Source: HKST-UBA178 sp965223815
GTDB taxonomy: Bacteria > Pseudomonadota > Gammaproteobacteria > Chromatiales > Chromatiaceae
Reading direction: 5' to 3'
Length of the DNA: 64,000 nt
NCBI GenBank assembly: GCA_965223815.1
Contig: OZ245019.1
Location: 4,943,419-5,007,418, forward strand
A program made the translations under genes and the position numbers. The notes under the pieces are model-generated. The model was not told the DNA's origin, searched no databases, and saw nothing but the letters and a program-made list of their open reading frames with translations. Positions 42,120 to 51,347 of the stretch are shown piece after piece (the stretch's first letter is position 1; each line of letters starts with the position of its first letter).

Positions 42120-44174
42120 ATGGCCCCAAAAAACAAACTACAACAGGTCCGGAATATCGGCATCGCCGCCCATATTGACGCCGGCAAAACCACCTTGACC
42201 GAGCGCATACTCTATTACACCGGCGCGCTCTACAAATTGGGAGAAGTCCATGATGGCGCCGCTCACATGGACTATATGGAGGAAGAGCAGAGTCACGGCA
42301 TCACCATTACCTCAGCGGTCACCAAGGCTTTCTGGAACGACCACCTGATTCAGATTGTGGACACCCCGGGGCATGTGGACTTCACCATCGAGGTGGAGCG
42401 CAGCATGCGCGTACTCGATGGCTGTATCCTGGTGTTGGACGGTGTCCGCGGGGTCGAACCGCAAACTGAAACAGTGTGGCGCCAGCGGTCACGTTTTGCA
42501 CTGCCTTGTCTCTTTTTCGTTAACAAAATGGATCGTCCGGGCGCCGATTTCTCCAAGGCCCTGGAGAGCATAGGTAAACGCCTAGGCGGGAATCCGGTAG
42601 CTGTTACTATCCCCATTCCGGAGCAAAACGCCGTCCTTCACCTCATCAACAGGACGCTGATCCGGTTCCAGGGCGAGCATGGAGATCAAGTGGTGGAGGA
42701 AGCTTGCGAACCCGCCTTGTGGTCCCAGTACTCAGAGCAGCGCGAAGCGCTGCTGCTGGGCATTGCCGAGACAGACGAGCAGCTGGCTGATCGGGTACTG
42801 GCGGGCGAGCAGCCCGACTCTGACACCCTCTGGGCCGGATTGCGCAAAGCCACGCTGAAAGGCGACCTTCACCCCTGCTTTGGGGGCTCCGCGCTACACA
42901 ATCTAGGAGTTCAACCGCTGATAGACGGCGCTATTAAACTGCTACCGAGCCCATTGGACCGGCCACCGGCAGAAGCCTACCTGGTGGACGGCGGCCGCCA
43001 GCAGGTGGAGATGACGGATCAGGGCCCTTTCGCTGCCTTGGCGTTCAAAGTGCAAATGTGGGAAGGGCGGCGTCACGTTTTTGCGCGTCTGTACCGAGGC
43101 ACCTTGAAACCGGGGGACAGGGTGAGCTTCCAACAGCCTGACGGACAGACGAAGCTTGAAAACGTGGCCCGGGTTTTTGACGTGGATGCGGCCAAGAAGA
43201 GCCGCCTGAGCCAAGCCCATGCCGGAGAGATAGTTCTCCTTGCGGGACTACGTCACGCCTCGACGGGGGATACGCTCTGCGACCCGGAACATCCGTTGCT
43301 GCTGGAACGCATTGAGACTCGTGAACCGGTACTGAGCCTGGCGATCGAGCCCTCCTCCTCGGACCAGGAGGAGAAGTTTCTGGAGGTAATGGAAAAACTC
43401 CAGGAGGAGGACCCCACCCTAAAATTTTCCGAGGACCCCGATACCGGACAGCGGTTGCTCAGCGGTATGGGTGAGCTACACCTGCAAATCGTAATAGAAC
43501 GCCTGCAGCGGGAATTTCACCTGCAGGTAAAATCCGGTAAGCCCGCAGTGGCGTTGCGGGAAACTGTCTCTCGCAAAGGCGAAAGCGACCTGCTTTTTCA
43601 GCCCCCTCTGGAAGCGGGCTCCAAAGGAGAGGAAATCAGCATTAGAGTGCTGGCAAGTGTAATCCCCGGCGCCCGGGGTAGCGGTATTAACAGCAGCAGC
43701 AACCCTCGGTTGCTTCCGGAAGGCACTCACTTTGGCCCAACACAAATGCAGGCACTGGAAAGAGGTACCCGATTCGCACTTGGAGGGGGGCCGATCGAAG
43801 GGGCGCCCTTGGAAGATATTGAGGTCAGGATTGTCGAGGTCGAGCTCCTCGGCACCTCGCATCCCCCAGTGGAGATACTGGAAGCGGCCGCTTCGCGTGC
43901 GGTGGGGCGGGCGCTGGCCGATGCCGGACCGATATTGCTGCAACCGATCATGGCGGCTGAGATCGTGGTGCCTGAGCAAAATCTGGGCGCAGTCCTGGGT
44001 GACCTCCAGGCCAGGCAGGCCACCATCCACGAAACCCGACGAGACATAGACAGCGCCACCATTGCCTGCGATGTCCCGCTGGCGCAACTATTGGGCTACA
44101 CCACTACTCTGCGCAGCATGACCCAGGGCCGAGGACAGTTCAGCACACTCTTCAATCGCTTCGACAGCGCCTAA
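42120..44174 (+). CDS. elongation factor G paralogue
   Basis: A 684-residue translation GTPase with G1 AHIDAGKTT, the switch region EEEQSHGITITSA, G3 DTPGHVDF and G4 NKMD, then domains II-V of EF-G type. It is not in the str operon (no rpsL, rpsG or tuf nearby), so it is probably a second EF-G. Paralogues of this kind act in ribosome recycling, stress translation or are poorly understood; the role here is unknown. The OsmC gene upstream and the shared FNR-like site suggest a redox- or oxygen-linked role, which is inference. Confidence 0.85.
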   Translation: MAPKNKLQQVRNIGIAAHIDAGKTTLTERILYYTGALYKLGEVHDGAAHMDYMEEEQSHGITITSAVTKAFWNDHLIQIVDTPGHVDFTIEVERSMRVLDGCILVLDGVRGVEPQTETVWRQRSRFALPCLFFVNKMDRPGADFSKALESIGKRLGGNPVAVTIPIPEQNAVLHLINRTLIRFQGEHGDQVVEEACEPALWSQYSEQREALLLGIAETDEQLADRVLAGEQPDSDTLWAGLRKATLKGDLHPCFGGSALHNLGVQPLIDGAIKLLPSPLDRPPAEAYLVDGGRQQVEMTDQGPFAALAFKVQMWEGRRHVFARLYRGTLKPGDRVSFQQPDGQTKLENVARVFDVDAAKKSRLSQAHAGEIVLLAGLRHASTGDTLCDPEHPLLLERIETREPVLSLAIEPSSSDQEEKFLEVMEKLQEEDPTLKFSEDPDTGQRLLSGMGELHLQIVIERLQREFHLQVKSGKPAVALRETVSRKGESDLLFQPPLEAGSKGEEISIRVLASVIPGARGSGINSSSNPRLLPEGTHFGPTQMQALERGTRFALGGGPIEGAPLEDIEVRIVEVELLGTSHPPVEILEAAASRAVGRALADAGPILLQPIMAAEIVVPEQNLGAVLGDLQARQATIHETRRDIDSATIACDVPLAQLLGYTTTLRSMTQGRGQFSTLFNRFDSA

Positions 44175-44241
44175 TCCGCATCGGGTGGAGCGTGCTATCC
44201 TTCGCCCCGAAACCGAATATCCAGATCCATAGGACAAGATA

Positions 44242-44931
44242 ATGATCAGCCGACTCGCGACCTATATTTTACTCATGATGTTGTGCCTACCGGCACTAGC
44301 CACATCCCCGCTCACCTATGATCGGATCAATCTTTCCGTGAGTAGCGGCGACCAGGTAGAGAACGATACGCTGGTTGCGGTTCTCTTTGTCCAGAAGGAG
44401 GGCAACGACCCCGGCCAACTCTCCTCCCAGGTCAATCTGGCCGTCTCCAAAGGAATTAAACTGGCCAAAAAGCATGAGCGCATCAAGGCTGAGACCAACG
44501 AATACCGAACCAGCCCCCTTTATAACAAGCAGAATATTAGCGGTTGGCGGGTACGGCAATCCATTCGCCTGGAGAGTCAGGATGCCGCACTGCTCAGCCA
44601 GCTCATCGGAGAATTGCAAGGGTGGATGGCGGTTGCCAGCATCTCATACAGCATCTCTCCGGAGAGACGCCAGAAAGCGGAGCAGCGACTCATAGTGGAG
44701 GCGGTTGCTGCGTTCCGGTCCAGGGCCGCCATGTTAACCAAAGAACTGGGGCGCCGCGAGTATCGCCTGGTGGAGATGAATGTCAACACCTCAGGTGTGG
44801 TCCCACCTCCCTACCGCGCCAGGGGGGTTGCCATGGCGATGCAAGCGGAAGCCGCACCGCCCCCCACCCTGGAACCGGGAACCCAACGAGTCGAGGTGGC
44901 GATTAGCGCCACCATAGAGCTGAAACCCTGA
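44242..44931 (+). CDS. SIMPL (DUF541) periplasmic protein
   Basis: A 229-residue exported protein with a signal peptide (about 1-21, ending ALA). The body carries the SIMPL fold: GIKLAKKHERIKAETNEYRTSP, NISGWRVRQSIRLESQD and a C-terminal VEVAISATIELKP. E. coli YggE and others are linked to oxidative-stress tolerance, but no biochemical function is settled. It follows the EF-G paralogue by 67 bases on the same strand. Confidence 0.85.
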   Translation: MISRLATYILLMMLCLPALATSPLTYDRINLSVSSGDQVENDTLVAVLFVQKEGNDPGQLSSQVNLAVSKGIKLAKKHERIKAETNEYRTSPLYNKQNISGWRVRQSIRLESQDAALLSQLIGELQGWMAVASISYSISPERRQKAEQRLIVEAVAAFRSRAAMLTKELGRREYRLVEMNVNTSGVVPPPYRARGVAMAMQAEAAPPPTLEPGTQRVEVAISATIELKP

Positions 44932-45000
44932 AAACGCCGTGAACAAGTATTCAACCCCGTTGCGTCCCCCAGAGCAACACTGAAACTGCCGGTAAACCGG

Positions 45001-45678
45001 ATGTCGACGACAGGCCTTGCACTGCGTGCATCACTGCCTGTGATGTTTGGCTATGTCCCTCTGGGCATGGCTTTCGGTATCCTGTTCCAGGATCTGGGGT
45101 ACAGCTGGTATCAGGCCACGCTCATGGGGCTGTTTGTCTATGCGGGCGCCGCTCAGTTTATGGCGGTGGGTCTGCTTGCGGCCAAAGCGGGACTGCTGGA
45201 AATCGCGGTATCCACATTTGCTCTTAATTCCCGTCACATCTTTTTCGGCCTATCCATGCTCGACCGCTATAACTGTGGGGGACTCAAGCGCCTCTATTTG
45301 ATCTTCGGCCTCACCGATGAGACCTACTCGCTGGCCACCAGCACGTCGACTCCCGATTCTGCCGCACCTTGTGACTATTATCTGGCAGTCACTGCGCTAA
45401 ACCAAAGCTATTGGGTGTTCGGGTGCACCCTGGGCGCCCTCATCGGCAGCAGTATCGAATTCGACAGTAGTGGAATGGATTTCGCCCTCACAGCACTGTT
45501 TCTGGTGCTGCTGGTCGAACAGTGGAAAAGTGTGCACCGGCCGTTTCCGTTTCTGGCTGCAGCTGCCTGCGGCCTGGCTGCCCTGGTGTTGTTTGAGAAG
45601 CAAATGCTGCTGGTGGCGATAAGCCTCTCAGTAATTCTGCTTATGCTCCAATATCGATTTAGCAAGGCGCCCTTGTGA
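45001..45678 (+). CDS. azlC: AzlC, branched-chain amino acid exporter large subunit
   Basis: A 225-residue inner-membrane protein with the family signature ASLPVMFGYVPLGMAFGIL, GLFVYAGAAQFMAVGLL and ALNSRHIFFGLSM, and several membrane helices. With AzlD it forms an exporter of leucine/valine-type amino acids or analogues. Its stop overlaps the GTG start of azlD. Confidence 0.93.
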   Translation: MSTTGLALRASLPVMFGYVPLGMAFGILFQDLGYSWYQATLMGLFVYAGAAQFMAVGLLAAKAGLLEIAVSTFALNSRHIFFGLSMLDRYNCGGLKRLYLIFGLTDETYSLATSTSTPDSAAPCDYYLAVTALNQSYWVFGCTLGALIGSSIEFDSSGMDFALTALFLVLLVEQWKSVHRPFPFLAAAACGLAALVLFEKQMLLVAISLSVILLMLQYRFSKAPL

Positions 45679-46001
45679 CCGAATTCTGGGAGTTGCTGTT
45701 GGTAATTCTGGTAATGACCCTGGCCACCTTTCTTACCAGGGCAACACCCTTTCTGTTGTTGCATCAGCAGGCCGATCACCCGCTGCTGAGATTTCTTAGC
45801 CGCTACACTCCCCCCGCCATCATGACGTTGCTGGTTCTCTACAGTTTCAGCGGTGTGGAGTTCACCGCGGCACCTTTCGGTTGGCCGGAGATCGCGGCCT
45901 CCATCATTACCCTGGGCGCCCATATCTTGTGGCGCCAGCCGTTACTGAGTATTTTCGCGGGTACCGCCGCTTATATGTACACGGTGCAACAGCTAGTCTA
46001 G
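45675..46001 (+). CDS. azlD: AzlD, small exporter subunit
   Basis: A 108-residue membrane protein with three or four helices and the FLTRATPFLLL and LSRYTPPAIMTLLVLYSF motifs of AzlD/YgaH. GTG start at 45675 overlapping azlC by four bases shows coupling. Converges on the LysR gene with 39 bases between stops. Confidence 0.92.
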   Translation: MTEFWELLLVILVMTLATFLTRATPFLLLHQQADHPLLRFLSRYTPPAIMTLLVLYSFSGVEFTAAPFGWPEIAASIITLGAHILWRQPLLSIFAGTAAYMYTVQQLV

Positions 46002-46040
46002 CCTCTGGCCTCCGATTGCGGATCCATCGGGCCCGGGTCG

Positions 46041-46967
46041 CTAATCCACCGAACCGGGATCAACGACAACTCCATCGTCGGCCACCATCTCCTGCATCAA
46101 AGCGATAAAGCGCTGCTCATAACGTCTCAGGAACTTGTCCCGGTTGTAGGCAATCCGCGTAGCTTCCCAGGGAAACAGCCGGCTAAGATCGCGGATACCT
46201 AGATCAATATCACTACCTTTTAAATACGCCATGCTGGCGATAATCCCGACGCCAAAGCCCTCGCGCACATAGGCCTTGATTACATCCGTATCTGCAGCAC
46301 TCAGTACGATATTCGGCTTGAGTCCGAGGCGGGCAAAGCTATTTCTGAAGCGGCTGGCGCCGGTAAACCCGAACACGTAGGTAACCAATGGATACTGGCA
46401 GAGAGTATCCAGAGCCAGGGGCCGCAAAGAGAGCAGCGGGTGTCCCAACGGTGCCACCAGGCTACGATTCCAGCGATAGCAATGGAGTGCTTCCAGCTGG
46501 GGGTGATCGCCAATAGCCTCGGTGCAGATCGACAAGTCCACCCTGCCACTGGCCGCAAGTTCCCCCAACTGATCCGGAGTTCCCTGATTGATCTGCAAGT
46601 TGACCTGTGGATAGATCTTGCGGAAAACCCGTATCACCCCTGGAAGCACGTACCTGGCTTGTGTGTGGGTGGTACCGATGCGCAAGACACCCCGATTATC
46701 GTCCACGTGGTCTCTACCGATCGCGGTGATGTTTTCCATGTCCTTGAGGATGCGCTCTGCATAGTGCAACACCTGCTCCCCGGCCTCAGTCAATCCCAGT
46801 ATGCGCTTACCCTGTCGTTGAAACACGTCGGTACCTAGCTCTTGCTCAAGACGCGAGAGTTGCTGGGAAACTGCGGATTGCACCAAATGCATCCGTTCAG
46901 CGGCACGGGTCACGTTGAACCCTGAGTCCACCATTTGCGCCAACGAACGTATTTGTCTCAATTGCAT
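46041..46967 (-). CDS. cysB: CysB-like LysR transcriptional regulator
   Basis: A 308-residue LysR regulator of the CysB/Cbl group. The HTH is near the N-terminus (GFNVTRAAERMHLVQSAVSQQLSRLE) and the effector domain has IGTTHTQARYVLPGVIRVFRKIYPQV and NQGTPDQLGELAASGRVDLSI, close to CysB. CysB activates sulfate assimilation on N-acetylserine. It is divergent from cysJIH, so autoregulation and activation of that operon are likely. Another CysB/Cbl paralogue may exist elsewhere. Confidence 0.87.
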   Translation of the reverse strand: MQLRQIRSLAQMVDSGFNVTRAAERMHLVQSAVSQQLSRLEQELGTDVFQRQGKRILGLTEAGEQVLHYAERILKDMENITAIGRDHVDDNRGVLRIGTTHTQARYVLPGVIRVFRKIYPQVNLQINQGTPDQLGELAASGRVDLSICTEAIGDHPQLEALHCYRWNRSLVAPLGHPLLSLRPLALDTLCQYPLVTYVFGFTGASRFRNSFARLGLKPNIVLSAADTDVIKAYVREGFGVGIIASMAYLKGSDIDLGIRDLSRLFPWEATRIAYNRDKFLRRYEQRFIALMQEMVADDGVVVDPGSVD

Positions 46968-47017
46968 ATCACTTAATTAGATAATTAATCACAATTAATC
47001 ATTTTACAAGATACTAA
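46968..47017. promoter_or_regulatory. AT-rich divergent control region of cysB-like gene and cysJIH
   Basis: This strip is much more AT-rich than the surrounding DNA. TTAATTAGATAATTAA (46974-46989) and ATTAATCACAATTAAT (46984-46999) form overlapping palindromes, as expected for LysR dimers binding side by side. No clear -35/-10 pair was assigned. Confidence 0.5.
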
Positions 47018-47065
47018 ATGAATTCCAAGATGTTCCTCAAGCGCAACCCCATTCAGGAACGGCAC

Positions 47066-48841
47066 ATGCACGCAACGCTGGAGAAGCAGCACTCGGAATT
47101 AGAGCGAGGCCCATTGAGCGATACCCAGATGGCCAAACTCTCTGAGGCGATTCAAGACCTGACCCCAGACCAGCTCTATTGGTGCAGCGGTTATCTCGCG
47201 GGCATTGTGAATCCACGCCGCGGCGAAGCGGAGCAACCGCATCAGGCAGCCGTCACCCTGCTCTACGCCTCGCATACGGGCAATGGGAAAGGAATCGCCG
47301 AACGGCTCGCCACTGCCTTCAGTGAACAGGGAGTTAAGTATCAATTGCTGCCGGTGGCGGAATACCGGCCCCGGGACCTGGGTAAGGCGCAGACCTTGAT
47401 ACTTGTGGTTAGCACCCACGGCGAGGGCGAACCACCGGAGTCTGCGGCCGAGCTCTACCGTTATCTCCACAGTAAGCGCGCTCCACGACTGGATTCTCTT
47501 AGCTACGCCGTGTTCGGCCTTGGAGACTCCAGTTACGAGCACTTCTGCAAGGCCGCCAGGGATTTCGATGAACGTCTCCTGGAATTGGGGGCCAAGCGTT
47601 TGATGGGGCGTGTGGAAGCGGATGTGGATTTTCACCAGAGCGGCGAACGTTGGGTTGGAGAAATACAGCGGAAGATCGGAGCGCAACGCCCGCTAGCCAG
47701 GCTCATTCCCATGGCGGGGACCCAAAAGTCGCAAGCCAGCCGCGATAGACCCCAAGCCGCACGCCTCTTGGAGAGGCGCCCATTAACCACATCCGACGCG
47801 CTCTCCGAGGTTCACCATCTGGTGCTGGAAGGGGACCATGGGGTCTTGAGCCATCAACCGGGTGACTCACTGGGTGTCTGGTTTTCCAACGATCCCCGCC
47901 TGGTCGAGCAAATTCTATCCGCTACACGAATCAATGATACCCACCCAGTCACCCTGGGAGAGAAAGAGCTGAGTATCGGGGAGGCGCTAGTCTCGGAACT
48001 TGAGTTGACCCAATTGCACCCAAGTGCGGTAAAGAAGTGGGCGCAGCTAGAGGGCAGTAAGAGCCTTGGAACCTTGATCGAGAACAGAGCCTCCCTACGT
48101 GATTACTGCAGTCGCCGCCAGGTGATCGACCTGCTGCTTGAATATCCAGCCGAAATTGATGCCCAGACACTGGCCCAGGTGTTGCTGCCACTGCAACCCA
48201 GATTCTATTCCATCGCCTCAAGTCCGTTAGCCTATGACGACGAGATCCATTTAACAGTCTCGGTCGTGAGCTACAGGGCACAGGGTAAACCCAGAATCGG
48301 CGGGGCATCAGGTTTTCTAGGACGGCGATTGGAAGAGGATGAGTCGCTTCGGGTTTTTGTGGCGGAAAACAGCGCGTTCAGACTACCGGAGTCTTCCGAT
48401 ACCGCCACCATCATGATCGCTGCTGGGACAGGGGTTGCCCCCTACCGTGCCTTTTTGCAGCATCGCTCCGCCCGGGCAGACAGCGGAAGCAACTGGCTTT
48501 TCTCCGGCAATCGCCATTTCCACAGGGACTTTCTATACCAGCGGGAATGGCTGGCGCTCAGGGAGCAGCGAGTGCTCCACAGCGTGTCACCCGCCTTCTC
48601 CCGCGATTCAACCAACCGTGGATATGTCCAGGATCGACTGCTGGAGTCTAGCTGCCGGGTTTATGACTGGCTAGAAGAGGGCGCACACATGTATATCTGC
48701 GGCGGCGCTGCCATGGCAAGCGGAGTGGAGGCCGCCCTCCACAAAGTCATAACTTCCGTGGGTGGCAAGCGTCCGGAACAGGCAGCTGAATACATCCAAA
48801 AATTGCGTCTTGAGGGGCGCCTTCAGCGGGACATTTATTGA
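47066..48841 (+). CDS. cysJ: sulfite reductase flavoprotein alpha subunit
   Basis: A diflavin reductase of about 591 residues passing electrons from NADPH to CysI. The flavodoxin domain shows YASHTGNGKGIAERLA and VVSTHGEGEPPESA; the FAD/NADPH part has RFYSIASSP, IMIAAGTGVAPYRAFLQHR and the C-terminal RLEGRLQRDIY. I choose ATG 47066, eight bases behind AGGA and giving the E. coli-like N-terminal length; an earlier ATG at 47018 without a ribosome site would add 16 residues. Confidence 0.95.
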   Translation: MHATLEKQHSELERGPLSDTQMAKLSEAIQDLTPDQLYWCSGYLAGIVNPRRGEAEQPHQAAVTLLYASHTGNGKGIAERLATAFSEQGVKYQLLPVAEYRPRDLGKAQTLILVVSTHGEGEPPESAAELYRYLHSKRAPRLDSLSYAVFGLGDSSYEHFCKAARDFDERLLELGAKRLMGRVEADVDFHQSGERWVGEIQRKIGAQRPLARLIPMAGTQKSQASRDRPQAARLLERRPLTTSDALSEVHHLVLEGDHGVLSHQPGDSLGVWFSNDPRLVEQILSATRINDTHPVTLGEKELSIGEALVSELELTQLHPSAVKKWAQLEGSKSLGTLIENRASLRDYCSRRQVIDLLLEYPAEIDAQTLAQVLLPLQPRFYSIASSPLAYDDEIHLTVSVVSYRAQGKPRIGGASGFLGRRLEEDESLRVFVAENSAFRLPESSDTATIMIAAGTGVAPYRAFLQHRSARADSGSNWLFSGNRHFHRDFLYQREWLALREQRVLHSVSPAFSRDSTNRGYVQDRLLESSCRVYDWLEEGAHMYICGGAAMASGVEAALHKVITSVGGKRPEQAAEYIQKLRLEGRLQRDIY

Positions 48842-50523
48842 TGGATATCAAGATTAACGAAGTAGAGCTCATCAAGACCGAAAGCAACTGGCTGCGCGGA
48901 ACCCTGCAGGAGAGCTTGGCGGACGAAGCCACGGGTGGACTTCGTGAAGCGGATACACAGATTAGTAAGTTTCACGGCTTTTATCAGCAGGACGATAGGG
49001 ACCAGCGCCAGCAACGAGCCGACCGATACCTGGAGCCCCTCTACAGCTTCATGCTCCGGGCCAGGCTGCCGGGGGGAGTGTGCACACCCGAACAGTGGCT
49101 GGTCATCGATTCCGTGGCGCGGGAGCTAGGCAATGGCAGCATTCGTCTCACCAGTCGTCAGACCTTTCAATACCACGGTATTCTCAAAGGGAATCTAAAA
49201 CCTCTGATCAAAAGGATCAACCAGGCCCTTATCGATTCCATTGGCGGCTGTGGGGATGTCAACCGAAATGTCATGTGCAACCCAAACCCTGTCGAGTCAG
49301 CACTGCACCCTGAGGTGTACAGCTGGGCAAGGCGTATCAGCGAGTCGCTGCTGCCCCGGACCCGGGCGTACCATGAGATATGGCTGGACGGAGAGAGAGT
49401 GGAGGGAGATGAGATCGAACCGCTCTACGGCGCCAGCTATCTACCCAGAAAATTCAAGACCGCGGTAGCCATTCCCCCTCACAACGATGTGGATGTATAC
49501 ACCAACGACTTGGGATTTGTGGCCATCATCGAGGGCGGCAAACTTCATGGATTCAACGTACTCGCCGGAGGGGGAATGGGGACCACCCACGGCGATAAAA
49601 GCACATTTCCACGGCTCGCCGACGAGCTGGGATTCATCGCTCCAGAGCAGGTGATCTCGGTTGCCAAAGGCGTTGTCGCGGTGCAGCGTGATTTTGGAAA
49701 TCGTGTCAGCCGTCGCCATGCCAGACTCAAATACACTATCGAATCCCTGGGCCTGGAACGCTTTAGGCAAGAGGTCGAATGCGTTAGCGGGGTGAAATTT
49801 GAACAGTCGAGACAGGCTCGATTCAGCAGCCAGGGGGATCGTTTCGGCTGGGTTGAGGGTTACGAAGGTCGCTGGCACCTCACACTGCATCTGGAAAATG
49901 GCCGGATATCCGATCGGCCCAATGAGGCGCTGATGACGGGTTTGCGCAGTATTGCTAAGTTGCACCGGGGCGACTTTCGAATTACCCCGAATCAGAATCT
50001 GATAATCGCAGGTGTGGAGCGCGACAAAAAAGACCGCATCGATAGTCTTGCGCGCCAACACGGTCTGCTCGCTGCATCCCCATCTCCGCTACGTCTGAAC
50101 AGTCTCGCCTGCGTGGCTCTGCCAACCTGCCCCCAGGCAATGGCCGAAGCGGAGCGCTATTTGCCGACTCTTATGGAAAAGATGGAGACCCTCGCCACAC
50201 GCCATGGGTTGCAACAGCTGGATCTGGTGACGCGCATGACAGGCTGCCCCAACGGCTGCGCACGACCCTTCGTGGCCGAGGTGGGATTGGTGGGTAAAGG
50301 ACCGGGTCGCTACAACCTGATGCTGGGGGGCGACGGCAGGGGGCAACGCATCAACCGCCTCTACCGGGAAAACCTTGATGAGGTGGCTATTCTCAAGGAG
50401 CTGGGCCAGCTGTTCGCTCGATTTTCCAAAGAGCGTAATGGAGATGAACGCTTTGGTGATTTCACCATTCGAAAGGGATTGGTACCTGAGGTAACCAATC
50501 CGGCGGAGAACTTTCATGATTGA
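48841..50523 (+). CDS. cysI: sulfite reductase hemoprotein beta subunit
   Basis: A 560-residue siroheme/4Fe-4S enzyme reducing sulfite to sulfide. Iron-sulfur ligands are seen in LACVALPTCPQAMAE and MTGCPNGCARPFVAEVG; substrate-binding RLTSRQTFQYHGI is typical. ATG at 48841 overlaps the cysJ TGA by one base; an in-frame TTG just before is less likely. The end overlaps cysH by 8 bases. Confidence 0.96.
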   Translation: MDIKINEVELIKTESNWLRGTLQESLADEATGGLREADTQISKFHGFYQQDDRDQRQQRADRYLEPLYSFMLRARLPGGVCTPEQWLVIDSVARELGNGSIRLTSRQTFQYHGILKGNLKPLIKRINQALIDSIGGCGDVNRNVMCNPNPVESALHPEVYSWARRISESLLPRTRAYHEIWLDGERVEGDEIEPLYGASYLPRKFKTAVAIPPHNDVDVYTNDLGFVAIIEGGKLHGFNVLAGGGMGTTHGDKSTFPRLADELGFIAPEQVISVAKGVVAVQRDFGNRVSRRHARLKYTIESLGLERFRQEVECVSGVKFEQSRQARFSSQGDRFGWVEGYEGRWHLTLHLENGRISDRPNEALMTGLRSIAKLHRGDFRITPNQNLIIAGVERDKKDRIDSLARQHGLLAASPSPLRLNSLACVALPTCPQAMAEAERYLPTLMEKMETLATRHGLQQLDLVTRMTGCPNGCARPFVAEVGLVGKGPGRYNLMLGGDGRGQRINRLYRENLDEVAILKELGQLFARFSKERNGDERFGDFTIRKGLVPEVTNPAENFHD

Positions 50524-51238
50524 TCGACAGCTTATCCAACCACTGCTGGAGGGCGACCCCGCTGCCCTGGATAGAGTAAACCAAGCGCTGGAAAAAATGA
50601 CTGCCCAGCAACGCATCTTCTGGGGGCAGGAATACCTGCCCGGCAGGCAGGTCATGAGTTCCAGTTTCGGTGTTCAGGGCGCCCTCATGCTGCACTTGAT
50701 GACCCAGACGTCGCCCAACATAGCGGTAGTCCTGGTGGACACCGGATACCTCTTTCCCGAGACTTACAGTTTTATTGATCAACTCAGCTCCCGTCTCTCC
50801 CTCAACCTGCGGATCTATCGTCCGGAACTTACCCCGGCCTGGCAGGAGGCCCGCCACGGGAAACTTTGGGAGCAGGGGCTCGGCGGTATTCGCCACTATA
50901 ATCAGATTAACAAGGTAGAACCGATGCAGCGTGCCCTGGCGGAGATGGAGGTCGGGACCTGGTTCGCCGGGTTACGGCGCCAGCAATCGGACAGCCGCTC
51001 TGCCCTGCCCGTGTTGCGTGTCCAAGACGGCCGCTTCAAGATGCACCCCGTTATCGACTGGGATAACCGGCAGGTACACCAATACCTTCAACAACACAAT
51101 CTACCTTACCATCCGCTGTGGGAGCAGGGCTACGTCTCCATAGGTGACGTGCACACCAGTCGTCCGCTCAGCCCTGGGATGAGCGAGCAGGAGACACGGT
51201 TTTTTGGCCTCAAGCGGGAATGCGGCCTGCATGATTGA
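50516..51238 (+). CDS. cysH: phosphoadenylylsulfate (PAPS) reductase
   Basis: A 240-residue thioredoxin-dependent reductase making sulfite from PAPS. It has SSSFGVQGALMLHL, VDTGYLFPETY, and the catalytic cysteine in the C-terminal KRECGLHD. It has only this one cysteine, so the 4Fe-4S cluster of APS reductases is absent and PAPS, not APS, should be the substrate; cysC/cysN are then needed elsewhere. Last gene of cysJIH. Confidence 0.95.
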   Translation: MIDRQLIQPLLEGDPAALDRVNQALEKMTAQQRIFWGQEYLPGRQVMSSSFGVQGALMLHLMTQTSPNIAVVLVDTGYLFPETYSFIDQLSSRLSLNLRIYRPELTPAWQEARHGKLWEQGLGGIRHYNQINKVEPMQRALAEMEVGTWFAGLRRQQSDSRSALPVLRVQDGRFKMHPVIDWDNRQVHQYLQQHNLPYHPLWEQGYVSIGDVHTSRPLSPGMSEQETRFFGLKRECGLHD

Positions 51239-51275
51239 GAATTAGAACGGGATAAACCTTCGCGCGCCCCCTTGG

Positions 51276-51297
51276 CTAAGCCTTTCCAAAGGCTTAG
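51276..51297. other. perfect palindrome downstream of cysH
   Basis: CTAAGCCTTT and AAAGGCTTAG form a 10-base perfect stem with a 2-base centre. There is no T-run on either side, so it is not a textbook terminator, but it may end the cysJIH transcript. It directly adjoins a copy of the MITE tip sequence. Confidence 0.5.
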
Positions 51298-51299
51298 GC

Positions 51300-51312
51300 T
51301 AGGGCCTGTTAA
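51300..51312 (+). repeat. solo copy of the MITE terminal sequence
   Basis: TAGGGCCTGTTAA at 51300-51312 is identical to the first 13 bases of the 272-bp element at 22322. The sequence then diverges and no second end was found nearby, so this may be a decayed end, a solo relic, or chance aided by a preferred target. Confidence 0.45.
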
Positions 51313-51347
51313 ACCCTTGGGTAGATCGGCGAGTGGAAGGTCAGTGG

